A stretch of DNA of 64,000 nt from Myotis daubentonii (lineage: Eukaryota; Chordata; Mammalia; Chiroptera; Vespertilionidae). Position numbers and translations under genes: made by a program. Shown here in pieces: positions 34,055 to 45,938 of this stretch; position 1 is the stretch's first letter; every line of letters starts with the position of its first letter. Location of the stretch: assembly GCF_963259705.1 (NCBI RefSeq), contig NC_081852.1, positions 58,962,859 to 59,026,858 of the forward strand. Direction: 5' to 3'. The notes under the pieces are model-generated. The model was not told the DNA's origin and made no database searches. It worked only from the letters and a program-made list of their open reading frames with translations.

Positions 34055-37000
34055 ATGCTGGGCGCCGCCAGACCGGGCTCCCCGGCCCCGCCGCCGCCGT
34101 CTCCCCTCGCGCTCCGCGGCCTGTACGCCTGGCTGGACCGACTGCCGCTCAGCCGGCCCAAGCGCCACCTGGCCCGGGACTTCAGCGACGGCGGTGAGGG
34201 AGGCACGGGCCCAGGCGGAGCGGGATGTGGCCGGCCAGACGCGATGGCCCGGCTAGGGCCGGTGTCTCGCGAAGTGTCCCAGCTCCCCGGGCTCCCTGCA
34301 GAGTGCTGAAGACCCCAGAACAGGGTGTGAGGGGCGCCCCTAAAGGGATGCGCAGGACGCGGGCAAGTGGGGGCACTGACGCCCCAGGAGGAGGAGGAGG
34401 ATGGCAGCGGGGAGGGCCCGCGTTGTGCATTCAGCCCCGTTACTCGGCAATTCCCCTCCTCCGTCCGGCATTCCCTGGGGCGGGTGGTGCAAACTCGGGG
34501 TTCCCTCCAGCACCTCTGAACGCGGTTTCCACACCCCTCCCCCTGGAGCACCCACACCTTGGTCCCAGTGATCGCTCCCCCAGGACTCCGCTCTCTGTCC
34601 TCATCCACCTCGGGGCCATGGAGACTGAGGATGGAAGTAAATAGGGGTTCCTAGCTGGGCGGGCCAGGCTCACCTTGCCCCCCCCCCACCCCACCCCCAG
34701 TGATGCTGGCGGAGATTGTGAAGCATTACCACCCCAGGCTCGTGGACCTGCACAACTACGTGCCCACCTGCAACACGGACCAGAAGCTCAGCAACTGGAG
34801 CACTCTCAACAGGCAGGCTCTCCGCCCCGCCCCCCCCCCCCCCCCCCGCCTGTTCTTGTTGGAGCCCCCAGTCCGCGCTGGGAGTCGGGGGACTCCTTCT
34901 CCCCCACCCTTCCTGGTCTCCAGGACAGGTTCTCAGGCTGTTTCCTTGCTATGGGTTTCCCTGACACCATGCTAGTATCCGTGTTCCTATCAGAATTTCA
35001 CCATCAACCTGGGGCTCCTGGGGGTTCCCCACCAAGAGGACAGCACTGGTCAGCTTGAGACTCACTCATTAGGGTATTGGTCCTGCCCTCGGACCGTGTG
35101 TCCCACCGATGCCGACCACACCTCTCACTCAACAATAATTCAGGGTGCAGGGCTTTGCTTCAGGCACAGCAGACATGACCTCTGCCTTCATGGGGCTGAG
35201 TCAAGAGCAGTGATGGCGAACCTATGACACGCGTGTCAACCAACTCATTTTTTTGGTTGATTTTTCTTTGTTAAATGGCATTTAAATAGATAAAATAAAT
35301 ATCAAAAATATAAGTCTTTGTGTTACTATGGTTGCAAAGATAAAAAAATGTCTATATGTGACACGGCACCAGAGTTAAGTTAGGGTTTTTCAAAATGCTG
35401 ACACGCCGAGCTCAAAAGGTTCGCCGTCACTGGTCTAGAGGGAAGACACATAAAGGAGATGTGTCAGGTGTGATAAGTGCAATGGAGGATGAGGCAGGGC
35501 CGCTGAGCAAGTGACAGACAGTGATGGGAGGCGACCTGTGGGTGCGGAGGGGGTCGCCGTGGGGGCAGGGGGCAGAGTCCTGTGGTGACCCGAGGGGTTG
35601 GAGCTGGATGGGGAGGGTACTCATATTCGGAACCTCCAAGGGTCCCTGGAGACTGTGCCGAGGGCCCTGCGCCCAGCCTGGGGCTGAGAGGCACTGCAGG
35701 GTCGAGGCCTGTTTCGGAGGCTGGGAGGGGAGGTGGCAGCTGCAGGCAGGTGTGTGCGGCAGTGGTGGTGAGAAGCCAGGTCCTGGGCATTGGAGGTGAA
35801 CCTCGGACTTCCTCAGAGCAGAGGGTGACTCAAGCAGGAAGGTGACTTCTACCGTGCAGTGTCCCGGAGATGCCCATCAGGGAGCTGGGGGCCCAGGCCT
35901 GAGCGCACAGGGCACCCAGTATTCGTGGGGCGGCTGGGAACGAGATGGCTACAGGCCTCTGCAGGTGCAGGGCCAGGAGGAGCCCTAGCCCCAGCATCCC
36001 CTCCTCGGAGAGCCGGAGCGCACTGCTCTGAGGGCCACACCCCCTTCCTTCACAGGAAAGTCTTTCACAAGCTGCGTTTCTGTGTCTCAGAGGGGGATAT
36101 CCGAAAGGTGGTGGCCAACACGCCCGGGGCCATCGAGCCCATCTTGTGCGCGCTGAAGGAAAAGGTGGTGGACGGCGCTGTCCGCGCGGACCCACCTGGC
36201 GCAGGCGTGCTCGTCGGTGCATTTGTACGTACCGCCTTTGAGCCTGCCGTCTGCCAGTGGGAAACTGAAAGCAAGAAATGAGTGGTCATGAAGCCCCTGG
36301 TCCCCTGGCCGATCTGGGACGGTGAAACTCCCTTTTCACAATGCTCGTCCCCAGGCCCACACCGGCCATACCCCCTCCCGTGCCCCTCCCTCTGTGGCTG
36401 GGACATGCAGGGGGGCCAGTTGGCTACGAGGTCTGGTGTGAGCCCTGCCGGGCTGCCTCTCACGGTCCAACCTCTGAAATCGTTGCAGGACCCAGGAGTC
36501 TCCAGTGCAGATGCTGATGGACTGTGGCTGGGGCTCTCGACCACCCCCCACGCCGGTAGTACCCAGACCCCTGATGTGTGTGGGAAGCGGGCAGCACCAT
36601 CGAGACAGGCGTGTGGCGCCCTCGAGTTCACACACCTGCAAGGGAGGGCAGGTGTCCTCAGGTGACACAGGGCCCAGTGGGGCTGGTGGCCTCCAGGAGG
36701 GCAGCTGCTCGCCCTGAGGGGCCTGAGAGGGGCCCTGACGCCATCCTGAGTGGGGGCCCACGGCTTCTGTCCAGGGGCCACGCAGGGCGGCTGTTGTTCA
36801 ATGGGCACTTCTCCAAATGGAGGCATCCAGGCTGCACCTCGGGACGGCCTAGGCCGGGCCGGGCCCACATGGCGCACTCTGTGTGGGCTCGCCCTCACCC
36901 CGTGTGCTGCTGCTGGCGAGGCGCCTCTCTGATCTGGGGACCTGAGTCATGTCTACTTGTCTCGAAGGCCTGCCGAGCTCCACAGTGCCTTCCGGCGTAA

Positions 37001-39788
37001 AGACCCTTCAGAGTCAGAGGGCAGAGAAGACGGGACACTCTGCGTGCAGAGGGTGGGCTCCATCTCTTGAACCCTCTGCCATTGCACCCCCGCCACCCTT
37101 TCCTGCCAGCTGCCGGGTTAAAGGCCGGGTGTTTGCCTTTCAGTCGGGACCCCACCGGTGGGCCCCGGGAGCACCTGAACACTGGGGTGCAGCAGCTGCT
37201 GGAGGAAAAGGAGCAGGCGCTGGCCATTCTGCAGGAGACCGTCCAGGTATGGTGACCGGGGTGGCCCTCCATGCCCACCCCCCAGGAAGTAGAGGAATTG
37301 GTTGTGGGCGTTATGGGGAGGCATTGCTTTCCTTTCTATGCAGCTCAGACCCATAGTGGGGGGTATGGCAATGGGAGAACCCACATTTAGGGTTTTTTTT
37401 AATTACAAATTTTTTTAACTGATTTTAGAGGATGGGAGAGAGAGAGAAACATTGATATGAGAGAAACATTGGTGGTTGCCTCCTGCACACCCGGACCAGG
37501 GTATGTGTCTTGACCAAGACTCAAACTCACCACCTTTTGATGTACAGGGAGAGGTTCCAACCCACTGAGCCACCCTGGCCAGGGCTGGATTATTTTTTAC
37601 TATGGAATATTCAAAACACATCCAGAAGCACAGAGAAGAGTCTAGTGTCCCCTCCCCAAGAACTCACCATCCAAGCCTCCCCAGATACCAAGCCCCAGGG
37701 CCCACATTCCGGGGGCTGCAGACAGTTACAGGCGTCACCGCCCGGATGTGATGGACAGCAGGCCCAGGGCCACGTCAGGGAGCAGAAGATAGTCCTCAAG
37801 GTGCAGGCCTGGTCCTGAGGGTGCACGCCTGGTTCTGAGAGCACCAAGGGTCTGCAGTGGTCCTGAGCTCAGGAAGTGCTCAGGCCCCGTGCTGCCAGAG
37901 GATGACCACCCTATGAGAGCATAGGTCGCAGCTTCGGGCCTGAGACAGTGGGGGGGGGGGGGGGGGGCAGGCCACACCGGTCCGCTCAGAGTCCCAGGGG
38001 CCCGCAGGAATTGTGATGACAGGGTGCTTCCCTGGTGGGTGTCCTGGGCTTGGTGAGCTGTTTCTTTTTTTTTTTTTTAAGTATTTTTTTTTTTACAATT
38101 TCCTTTTTTTAAAAATTTATTTTCCCTTTATTGATTACGATATTACAAATGTGTCCTTATCCCCCCAATGTCCTCTCATCCTCCCAATCCTGCCCTCACC
38201 CTCACCCCCTGTTGTCCACATCCATCGCTTATGCTTACATGCAGGCATACAAGTCCTTTGGTTGATCTCTCCCCCAAGTATTTTATTTGTAACCTACCTC
38301 AGCAAGTGCTCCTGTGCCCAGTTTCTCCCCTCCTCCAAGCCTAATAACTCATTTTCACTTATTCGCGGGAATTTAGGAACATTTATGTGATGGACTGTAG
38401 AGCAATAACTTGCTAAAATAATTTAGAACATATATCCCCCATCTTGGGAATCTGAGAAAACGTTTTAACTAGTTTGTCTAGGGCCGGCAATTAAGAAGCA
38501 AATTTGGATAAATAATTCAAATCTAGTTTTGCCTAATTTGTAGGCCTAGTAATTTTAGGATTTTCCAAAATGAGGGATGCTTCCCCATTGGTGAGCTGTT
38601 TTCTTGAGAATGCAGGAAGTGATGTCACGGTGTGGTCTGCCTTTGCTGAGGAACAGCAGAGAGGAAGCGATGAGATGTGAAGCAACTCCCTCAGCGAGGT
38701 CTGACATAGCCCGGGGCTCTGGTCCACTCAGGAGCTGACAAAGGGGATTATAACCTTGTGCTTTATGCAACCCAGAGGGGGAAGCGACTCTACGTGCCAT
38801 TCAGAATGTCGCTGGCTGTTTCAGTGGATATTTCAGGTGGGGCGACAGGTGCCCAGGGCCATGGGGGCAGCAGCTGAGGACCTGGGCATGTGGGGCAGGC
38901 AGGCTCCTTCTGTGTCGGCCCAAGGAGGAAGTCTGCACAGTGGGCAGCCTTGGGCCGCCCCTGCCCTTCACTGCATGCTGCTGGGGAGCGGGCCCTGGGG
39001 GAGGGGTGTGGCCAGGATACGGTCGGTGGACAGCACTTGGTGGCCCACGCCACCTGGGCCCGCGGGAGCAGGCTGTCCTCAGCCGGAGTGTGGGCCGGCC
39101 GCTGCTGACTTCACTCTGCACATGGTGTTGGGGGCAGATGAGCGTTTTCAGATCCCCCTCTTCCACTTGCCTGTGCGTGCGGTGGGTCCGCGCCTCCAAG
39201 CAGGGGAGCCTGGTGACGTGGCCGTCCTGATGGAGGAGGCTGGGGTGGCTTCCGTTCTTCATGAAACTTTTTTTTCTGATAAAGCAAGATTTGTCGGCAG
39301 GTTTTTAAAAAATTGACTTCATTGGGTTACATGGGTCAATAAAATCATATAGGGTTCAAATGGACAGTTCTACCACACGTCATCTGCACATGGACATGCT
39401 CTTGACTGTTAACTCTTAGAAGGACACCTGGCACACCGTCCATCCGCAGGACTGCCCCCCTAACAGCGGGCCAGCGCTCGGCGGCAAGGGGGGAGGAGGC
39501 CGCCCCTCCCGTGACTTCCGCAGGGCCTTTCCGGGGGTCCCCTTAATGGCCTGGGGTCTGATTGGGGGCCGCGTGGCCTTGCAGCATGGCTGGGGGTCCC
39601 CCTTGCAGCTTGGCTGGCTGGACACTCAGCTCGGGCCGAAACTGCCCGGCTCTGCCAGGTGGGCGGGGCGAGAGACGTGTGTCTCCCTGAAGGTTTTGCA
39701 GATGAAGGTCATCAGGCTGGAGCACCTGGTGAAGCTGAAGGACCAGCGGATCAGTGAGCTGACCAGACGTGGGACTGAGCCCCAGTGA
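34055..39788 (+). CDS. SPEF1L: SPEF1-like (CLAMP family) calponin-homology protein; one internal junction unresolved
   Basis: Exons supported: 34055-34193, 34701-34812, 36056-about 36231, 37144-37246 and 39693-39788. The first three encode a type-2 calponin-homology domain like SPEF1: LYAWLDRLPLSRPKRHLARD, then VMLAEIVKHYHPRLVDLHNY, KLSNWSTLNRKVFHKLRF. The last two encode the C-terminal coiled coil: LLEEKEQALAILQETVQ joined to VLQMKVIRLEHLVKLKDQR, ending TRRGTEPQ. SPEF1 bundles microtubules in cilia and the sperm flagellum; the same role is inferred here. Exon 2 ends in a GC donor (ACAG/GCAGGC). The phase of exon 4 (needs two bases from upstream) does not match the obvious exon 3 donor (TTT/GTACGT, phase 0), so an extra small exon in 36232-37143 or another donor is expected. 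The symbol follows the mouse Spef1l name and is tentative. Confidence 0.8.
35135..35500 (+). repeat. Old L2/MIR-like repeat interrupted by the hAT copy
   Basis: CAGGCACAGCAGACATGACC TCTGCCTTCATGGGGCTGAG on the left and GGGAAGACACATAAAGGAGA, GTGATAAGTGCAATGGAGGA on the right of the hAT read as one continuous old mammalian repeat when the transposon is taken out. Confidence 0.45.
35208..35432 (+). mobile_element. Nonautonomous hAT (MITE), copy 1 of a family of three
   Basis: Starts CAGTGATGGCGAACCTATGA and ends AAAAGGTTCGCCGTCACTG, imperfect inverted ends. Flanked by GTCAAGAG (35200-35207) and GTCTAGAG (35433-35440), an 8-bp duplication with one change. It splits an older L2/MIR-like repeat. 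In the SPEF1-like gene, intron 2. Confidence 0.93.
37388..37587 (-). mobile_element. Ves-type SINE
   Basis: Minus strand: CCAGCCCTGGCCAGGGTGGC TCAGTGGGTTGGAACC head, GGTGAGTTTGAGTCTTGGTC, CCTGGTCCGGGTGTGCAGGA, CT-rich run and CTAAAATCAGTTAAAAAAAT tail. In the SPEF1-like gene, intron 4. Confidence 0.88.
38068..38300 (-). mobile_element. LINE-1 3' end fragment
   Basis: Minus strand: AAAATACTTGGGGGAGAGAT CAACCAAAGGACTTGTATGC, then a G-rich stretch (GGGGGTGAGGGTGAGGGCAG), GGACACATTTGTAATATCGT AATCAATAAAGGG and poly-A. This matches the 3' UTR layout of bat L1 copies. Confidence 0.65.
39296..39415 (-). mobile_element. LINE-like 3' fragment
   Basis: GGGTTACATGGGTCAATAAA ATCATATAGGGTTCAAATGG, ACAGTTCTACCACACGTCAT CTGCACATGG resembles a widespread laurasiatherian L1-derived tail. 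Short and uncertain. Confidence 0.45.
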
Positions 39789-42700
39789 GCCAGAGGCCTC
39801 AGGGAGAGGCTCCCAAGTCAACTAGACCCGGAACTTGAACCCGCACGGACCTCCCCCGACCAGATGTGGCCGCACACTGTCCAGCAGGCTGAGGGACATC
39901 TTGTACAAAGAGCGGGGGGTGGGCAGCAGTGTGCGGAACTCACGAGCCTGGAGGCCAGGGAGGCCAGGGACTCGGGGCTGCACATTGGCTCCTGGCTGTG
40001 CCACCAGCTTAGTTTGGAAGTGAAGACTTAGACCTGGTTGCCTTGAGCCTTGCGGGGTTTTGTTGTCATTGTGTCTGTGAACGTGGACTGGTTGCCCCTC
40101 TCCCGGGCTGGCTGGCGGTGTCCTGTGTCCACCGACCTGAAGTCCTGTAGGAGACCCTGCTCACAAGAACTTGTGTCCCCGGGGGGTCCACTCTTGCCCA
40201 AGGGCCATGAGGACGGGTAGGAGCCGTCAGGGGGCTGTGCTGGCCACCCTCAGTGGGTGGTCCTAGGTCCCTTGCTGCAGTCCCTCGAGATGGATGGGTC
40301 ACCTTGCTTTGCTCGGGGTGCTGGGAACCAAGGAGGAGCTGGGCCTGCAGGATGGGGCCCCACCAGTCCTCATGGAGTCTGTGGCCCCTGGAAGGAGTTC
40401 GCTTGGAGGATGAGTAGGGAGGTGCCAGGCAAGCAGCGTCTGGCCCTGAGATGGGTGCTCCAGGGCAGTGCGTCCCTGTGGCCAGGATGCCCCCAGGCCC
40501 TGAGTTTGCCTGGGGGATGGGCAAGGGCTTCTCTGTCCTGGCATCCAGGCTTCCCTGCTTCTTCCACACCCAGAGTTGGGGAGCTGGGGGCCACCCCAGT
40601 CTTGGTTCAGTTCCTGGATTCCACAGTCTCATTGCCCACCCCCCACCCCCAATGGCACAGAAGCAGCATCAGACTCAGAACCACAAGCCTCCGGCAGCAT
40701 TTCAGCCTGAGTCACACGGCCCACGTACACACTGAGTCAGACGGCTGTCAGGGGCCCCACAGCACAGTCAGAGCTGCAGGGCTCCCAGGACTGGGTCCTG
40801 GGGCCTTGTTAAGAGGATTGGAGATAGAGGATCTGCTTGCCCAGCCTTGAGACTCAAGGGTCAGGAAGGCTCCAATGGCCTCAGTGCGGGGACCAGGCCT
40901 CCATGCCTGGGTGCTGGCTGTGTAAGCCTTGGTTGGGGGCCCAGACCCTCTGGTTGTGGGGATCTGGGCTACAAACAGCACCCATTGCTCCCTGTATTGG
41001 GAGAGGGAAAATCCACCCAGAGGTGGGGAGGGGCTCCCCCAGCTCCCAGCTCCCAGTGACATGGCAGCTGGGGGAGGGGCAGGAAATTGCTGGGGAGGGC
41101 TTGGCCCAGAGCTTGAGTCAGGACAGGCCCAGGCAGCTTCACACCCCAGACCAGGCTGCCTCCAAGAGAAGCCCAGGAGCCAGGAGGTGATGGGGACAGC
41201 TTGTGCCCTCCCTGCAGCCTCCGTGGTACTGCCAGGGGCTGCCCTCTGCTCCGGGGCCCAGACAGGCACGGACACACGTGCACATGTGGAAGCAGGAGGG
41301 TCCACCCCGGGCCTTACGCTGAGCGGAGGCTGCGTGTGCTCTCCAGCGGGGGAGGCCTCCCGGGGTGGGTTGAGGCAGGGCAGGGAGGGCCCAGAGGCTG
41401 CAGGAAGGAGGTGGGGAGGGTGGGCAGCCCGAGGAGGACTCACAGGCCCCCTCCTCCATCCAGGGCCTGCGTGCCATCCCCCAAGGGCTGGGCTTTGGGC
41501 GGAGACCGAAGATGGAGTTTGGGGAATCGGCCTCGGGTGATGAAAGTCCCTGGCAGGGACCTGGGAGCAGGTGCTGAGCATGAGCTGCCTGGAGGCCAGG
41601 GACTAGGAGCACTGCACCCCAAACACACCCCAAATGCAGGCTCAGGCTTGCTGGCTGCAGACAAGCCCATAGGCGGCCTCAGTGAGCCCCAGCCTGCTCC
41701 AGGCCAGCTTCAAGGGGGCTTGGCCTGGGCTGGAGGCGGGGCTCAGGCCTGGGTCTCCAGCCCCCCAGAAGGAGACGTCCTGCTTCAGTGGAGGTCCAAG
41801 AAGCTGACTCCTGAGTTAGGAAGCAGCTGACAGTCACGCTGGCCAGTGCCTCTCCCATTTCACCCTAGAGATAACCTAGCCTCGGGGGCCAACCTAGGAC
41901 AAAATCGGAAGCCAGTCCCTTCCCGCCCGTCTGGTGAAGGCACCGCCCGCTCTGCACTTGGACTTTGGTTCAGCTGTTACTTCAGAGAAGTGCCCAGGCT
42001 TTGGAGGGAGTGGCCATGAGGGCTGACCTCTCCACTCATCCCCCTGGGTGACATAGGTAGCATGGAGAACACTAGAGCCTAGTGACTGTCAGCAAAGGCG
42101 ACCCCTGGTGACAAACACCTTCGTCCCGTTCCAAAGAGGAAGGCAGCACAAAGCTGGCCTGGGTGCTGAGTGCAGGAGCCGCGAGGCTTCCCCGGGGCGG
42201 CTCCTCGGGAAGAGTCAGGTGGACAGGCCCTGGAGCGCAGCCAAGGGCCAGCGCTCTTCCCTCCTCCCCTCCGACCACAAGCTGCTGCCCTCGGGCTCAG
42301 CTGAGTCCTTGCGTGTACAGATTCAGGTCACTCCCCCCTTTCCTCTTGCTGTAACCCCGCAGAGAGGAACTGAGAAATCAGAGCCAGCTCCCCACCCGTC
42401 CCCCCGACGCCCCGCCCTGGTCTGGACAGCTGAGAGTATAGGTGTTTCTTCAGCTGGGAGGCGGGTCTTTTCGCACGTGTTAGACATTTCATAATTGAAC
42501 AATTATGAGGGGCCATGAGGATGCACACAGGTGTGAATGTGGATGGTGATGAGAAACCCACCCCCTGCCCCGAGCCCAGCTGGCAGGCCATCGGCCTCCC
42601 CCCAACCCCCAGCCCGGGGAGCCTGGACATCTGGAACCCACTTCCTCATTTGAGAAATGAGGAACAAAAGTGCCCAAGAGTGACTGACAATGCCTGGCTG

Positions 42701-45570
42701 GGGTGAGCCTGGCCACACCCACACCGCCCTAGGGGCCAACAGACGGGCTGCCCAAGGGTGACCCCACGTGGCCGGTGTGTAAATCTCGCCTTCTTGATCC
42801 TTTAAAGACCAGCAGCCTCACCTCCTCCCCAGCTGGGCAGCAAAGGACTGAGAATCACACTTCAGCCCAAAACCCTGCGTGAGGGTGGGCGGTGGCCCCA
42901 GGGTGGGCACACACACGGACCCCTGGTGGTCTCTGCTCCGTGGGGCCCGCACCGATGCTCCAGCTCTTGAATTTTGAAACAGCTGATTCAACTTGTTAAC
43001 ACTCGTGCACCCAAGTTTCCATGGCCAGGTGTGCCCTTGAGAGAGCAGGGGCTGGGGGAGCGCCAAGCCAGTCGGCCGGGGCTCCAGGCCGGGCGGGCCC
43101 CTGGACCCCTAATGGCTTCAGTGATGGCAGAAAAGTCAGTTTTTAAAATGTTTTTATTGATTTCAGAGAGAGGAAGGAAGAGAGGGAGAGGAAGAAACAT
43201 CAATGATGAGAGAGAATCATTGGTCCTGCAAGCCCCCTACTGACTGGGCATGTGCCTGCCCGGGAAGCTAACCATCTAACCGCACCAGGCAGAAAAGTGA
43301 TTTCAAGCAGGCCATGTGGGGCCCGTGGTGTGGAAACGGGACCCTCTCCCTGCGGATTGCTGGGCTCCGCGCTCAGAAAGCCTAAAGGATAGCGTCAGCT
43401 CTAGGTGCCCGCCCTCCAGTGGCAGAGCGCGCAAAGGGCAGGATGGAGACGCGGAAAGCGCGGCCTGGTGCGGCGTGGGGGAGGAGGGAAATAAAATAGA
43501 GCCTGACACTTAGAGTGGGTGGCCGGGGTGCCCACCAAGACTGACTGACTGAGTGGACTGGGGGTCGAGACAGAGGAGCAACTGGTGCAAAGGGCCTGGG
43601 GCAGAGAGCCAGTGGTTCACGGGGTGGTGTGTGGGCTGTGGTCACGGTGGGGGGGATCTTTGACCCGAGGAGGGTGGGAGCCGTGGATGAGGCTGGGCAA
43701 GCGGCAGGCTTGGCAGGGCCATGTGGCCACCGTGTGGAGGTGGCCTGAACGCGGGAGACACTCAGACACCCGGTCGACAAGGCCCAGGAAGGAGCACCTC
43801 TGTGAAACCACCGCTGCCGCAGACCCACATCCTGCACTGTGGGCGCCCAGAAGAGGCCACGGTCACAGGAGGGGCGGCGGGTGCACACCCGTGTGATGTC
43901 GGTAAGAGGATGCCGGAACGCAGGCTGACGGAAAACCAAATGGTGAACAGGGTCCCCTGGTGGCAAAAACGGTGATTTCTTCTCTGTATCCTTGCCACTT
44001 CCCTAAGGGCGACATGTGCTCTGTAATGGGGGGAAAGGGGAATCCCCGTGTTCCTTCAGGCGTCTGGGAGAGCCGCTGCCTCCCGCCAGTCTCTGGCATC
44101 CGGCTCAGCTGAGGGCACTCGTGTCAAAACACACTCCTCAGGTCCCATCGAGCCAAGTGGCCAGTGAACGGCCCCCTCGGAGCGTCTTCACCCCCCTCCA
44201 CCCCCGGAAACACAGAACCAAACAGTCCTGGGTCAGGCCCAGGGGAGACTCTGGACCCCCAGCCCAGGCCCCTCTGCCCCCCACCCCCACCCCAGGTTCT
44301 CAGGTGTCTTTGTCTCCGCCCCTACCCCACAGTGTCCCAGGCCACATGGTGGGTCAAGTGATACCTGCTCTCCGTGACCCCATCCCTCACTCTGGTCAAG
44401 TGGCCGCCCCAGCAGACGGCAGGGCTGGAAGCCAAGGACGGAGGGCAGGGGACTGCGGGTCAGAGTGGGGGCTGCACGGCTGGGGTGGCAGTGAGGCTGA
44501 GGACTGCGGGGTGGACGGACTGTGGCCCCCGTGGACACCACAGTGGCAGTCACCTGGACATGCTGACCTCACCCCAGAGCCCCGGCCCCGGGTGGCCCTG
44601 CCAGCCTGCTCGCCCAGCCCTCAGGGAGGGTTTGATTCTCCCCACGACCTGCCCCTCTGCCCCCATATACCCAGGCCAGGCCCTCCGTCTGCTCCTGAGC
44701 CCCCTCTCCAGACTTGACAACTGTCAGCATTGCCAATTTGACCCAACCTCCTGTGGGGAGGGAGAGAGGCGGGGAGAGGTTCTGCACCCCCAGGGCACAG
44801 GCCCAGGGCCTCTGAGTGTCGGTCCTCACGGCCCCTGCCCGCTCTCTTCCACCCAGTCCACTCAGGGCCCAGCTCCAAGTCCACCTTCCGCACCCAGAGT
44901 CCTCACCCACACATGCGTGCTCACACTCTTCCCACTGCCTGCGGGCCCCGCTCTGCCCTCCAGACTGGCCCCGCAGTGGCCCTGCCTCTCCTCTCCTCTG
45001 TGACCAGCGCTGTCCTCAGCCCTGGCAGCCGGGATGGCAGCCCAAGCTCAGCCCCTTCCCCACTCAGAGGTCCACTGAGCCTTCCCAGCCCCACCCAACT
45101 CAGAGGTAGTGAGTGAGCCCAGGTGGGCCACGGGCTGGGGCTTGTTTCCTGGGGAGATGGCACCCCACGGTCCCCCCAGCCCAGGCAGGCCGGGTGGCTT
45201 CTCCGTCCACTAGGACAGGGGAAAGGGTCTCCTTGGAGGCACCTTGAACCTGGAGGATGTTGGTTCTGACCCTGGCTGGCCCTAATCCCCGGGACTCGAG
45301 CTCAGCCTGCTAACCTGGGTCCCCTTCAGCAAAGTAGGGGGGCCGGGCCCAGGGCCCCACAGGCCCGACCAGTGCCCGTGTGGGCAGGGGGTGTGGGCAG
45401 GGGTTGGCTGGTCTCTGGCTGAGCCCCACTCCAGTGTTCTCAGGTCCTAACCGACGTCCCAGGCCACTGTAGGGGCCCTGTGGCAGCTGTGGATACCCTG
45501 GGGGCAGCCAGCTGAGGACCTGGGCTAAGCCTGGTGGCTGGCCCCCAGAGGCAGTGGGGAGGAGAGGGGC
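39789..45570. other. Intergenic spacer downstream of the SPEF1-like gene
   Basis: GC-rich sequence with many overlapping chance ORFs on both strands (up to 277 codons) but no recognised domain, splice pattern or phase-consistent exon set. No canonical AATAAA was seen within 1 kb of the SPEF1-like stop, so that transcript's end is undefined. One SINE lies at 43138-43290. Confidence 0.55.
43138..43290 (-). mobile_element. Ves-type SINE, shortened head
   Basis: Minus strand: GCCTGGTGCGGTTAGATGGT head, CATGCCCAGTCAGTAGGGGG, CTTGCAGGACCAATGATTCT, CTCTCATCATTGATGTTTCT, CT-rich run and TCTCTGAAATCAATAAAAAC tail. Lacks part of the B-box region. Confidence 0.85.
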
Positions 45571-45578
45571 AGGCTCAG

Positions 45579-45938
45579 CATGCATATACATGTGTGAGTG
45601 TGTGTGGACGTGTGTGAGTGTGCATGTACATGTGTGAGTGTGCATGGACGTGTGTGAGTGTGCGCATACATGTGTGAGTGTGCGTTACGTGTGTGAGTGT
45701 GTGTTATGTGTGTGAGTGTGCGTGGACGTGTGTGTGTGCGTGGACGTGTGTGTGTGCGTGGACGTGTGTGAGTGTGCGTGGATATGTGTGAGTGTGTGTG
45801 TGTACATGTGTGAGTGTGCGTTACGTGTGTGAGTGTGCATGGACGTGTGTGAGTGTGCGTTACGTGTGTGAGTGTGCGTGGACGTGTGTGAGGGTGCATG
45901 CATGGGGGGGTGTGCCAGTGTGTGTGTATGCCTGTGTG
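45579..45938 (+). repeat. Compound TG-rich tandem repeat (GTGTGTGAGTGTGCGTGGAC-type units)
   Basis: About 360 bp of purine/pyrimidine-alternating units of roughly 16-22 bases with interspersed GTGTGAGTGTGC and GTGGACGTGT. It produces long His/Thr-rich ORFs on the minus strand that are clearly low-complexity artefacts. Confidence 0.92.

Noticed and set aside
36065..36898. A 277-codon minus-strand ORF opposite the SPEF1-like exon 3
   Set aside because: It is antisense to a conserved coding exon and shows no domain. The plus strand has the clear CH-domain match.
40748..41581. A 277-codon minus-strand ORF downstream of the SPEF1-like gene
   Set aside because: It overlaps other long ORFs in several frames, which reflects high GC content. 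No domain, splice support or recognised homologue.
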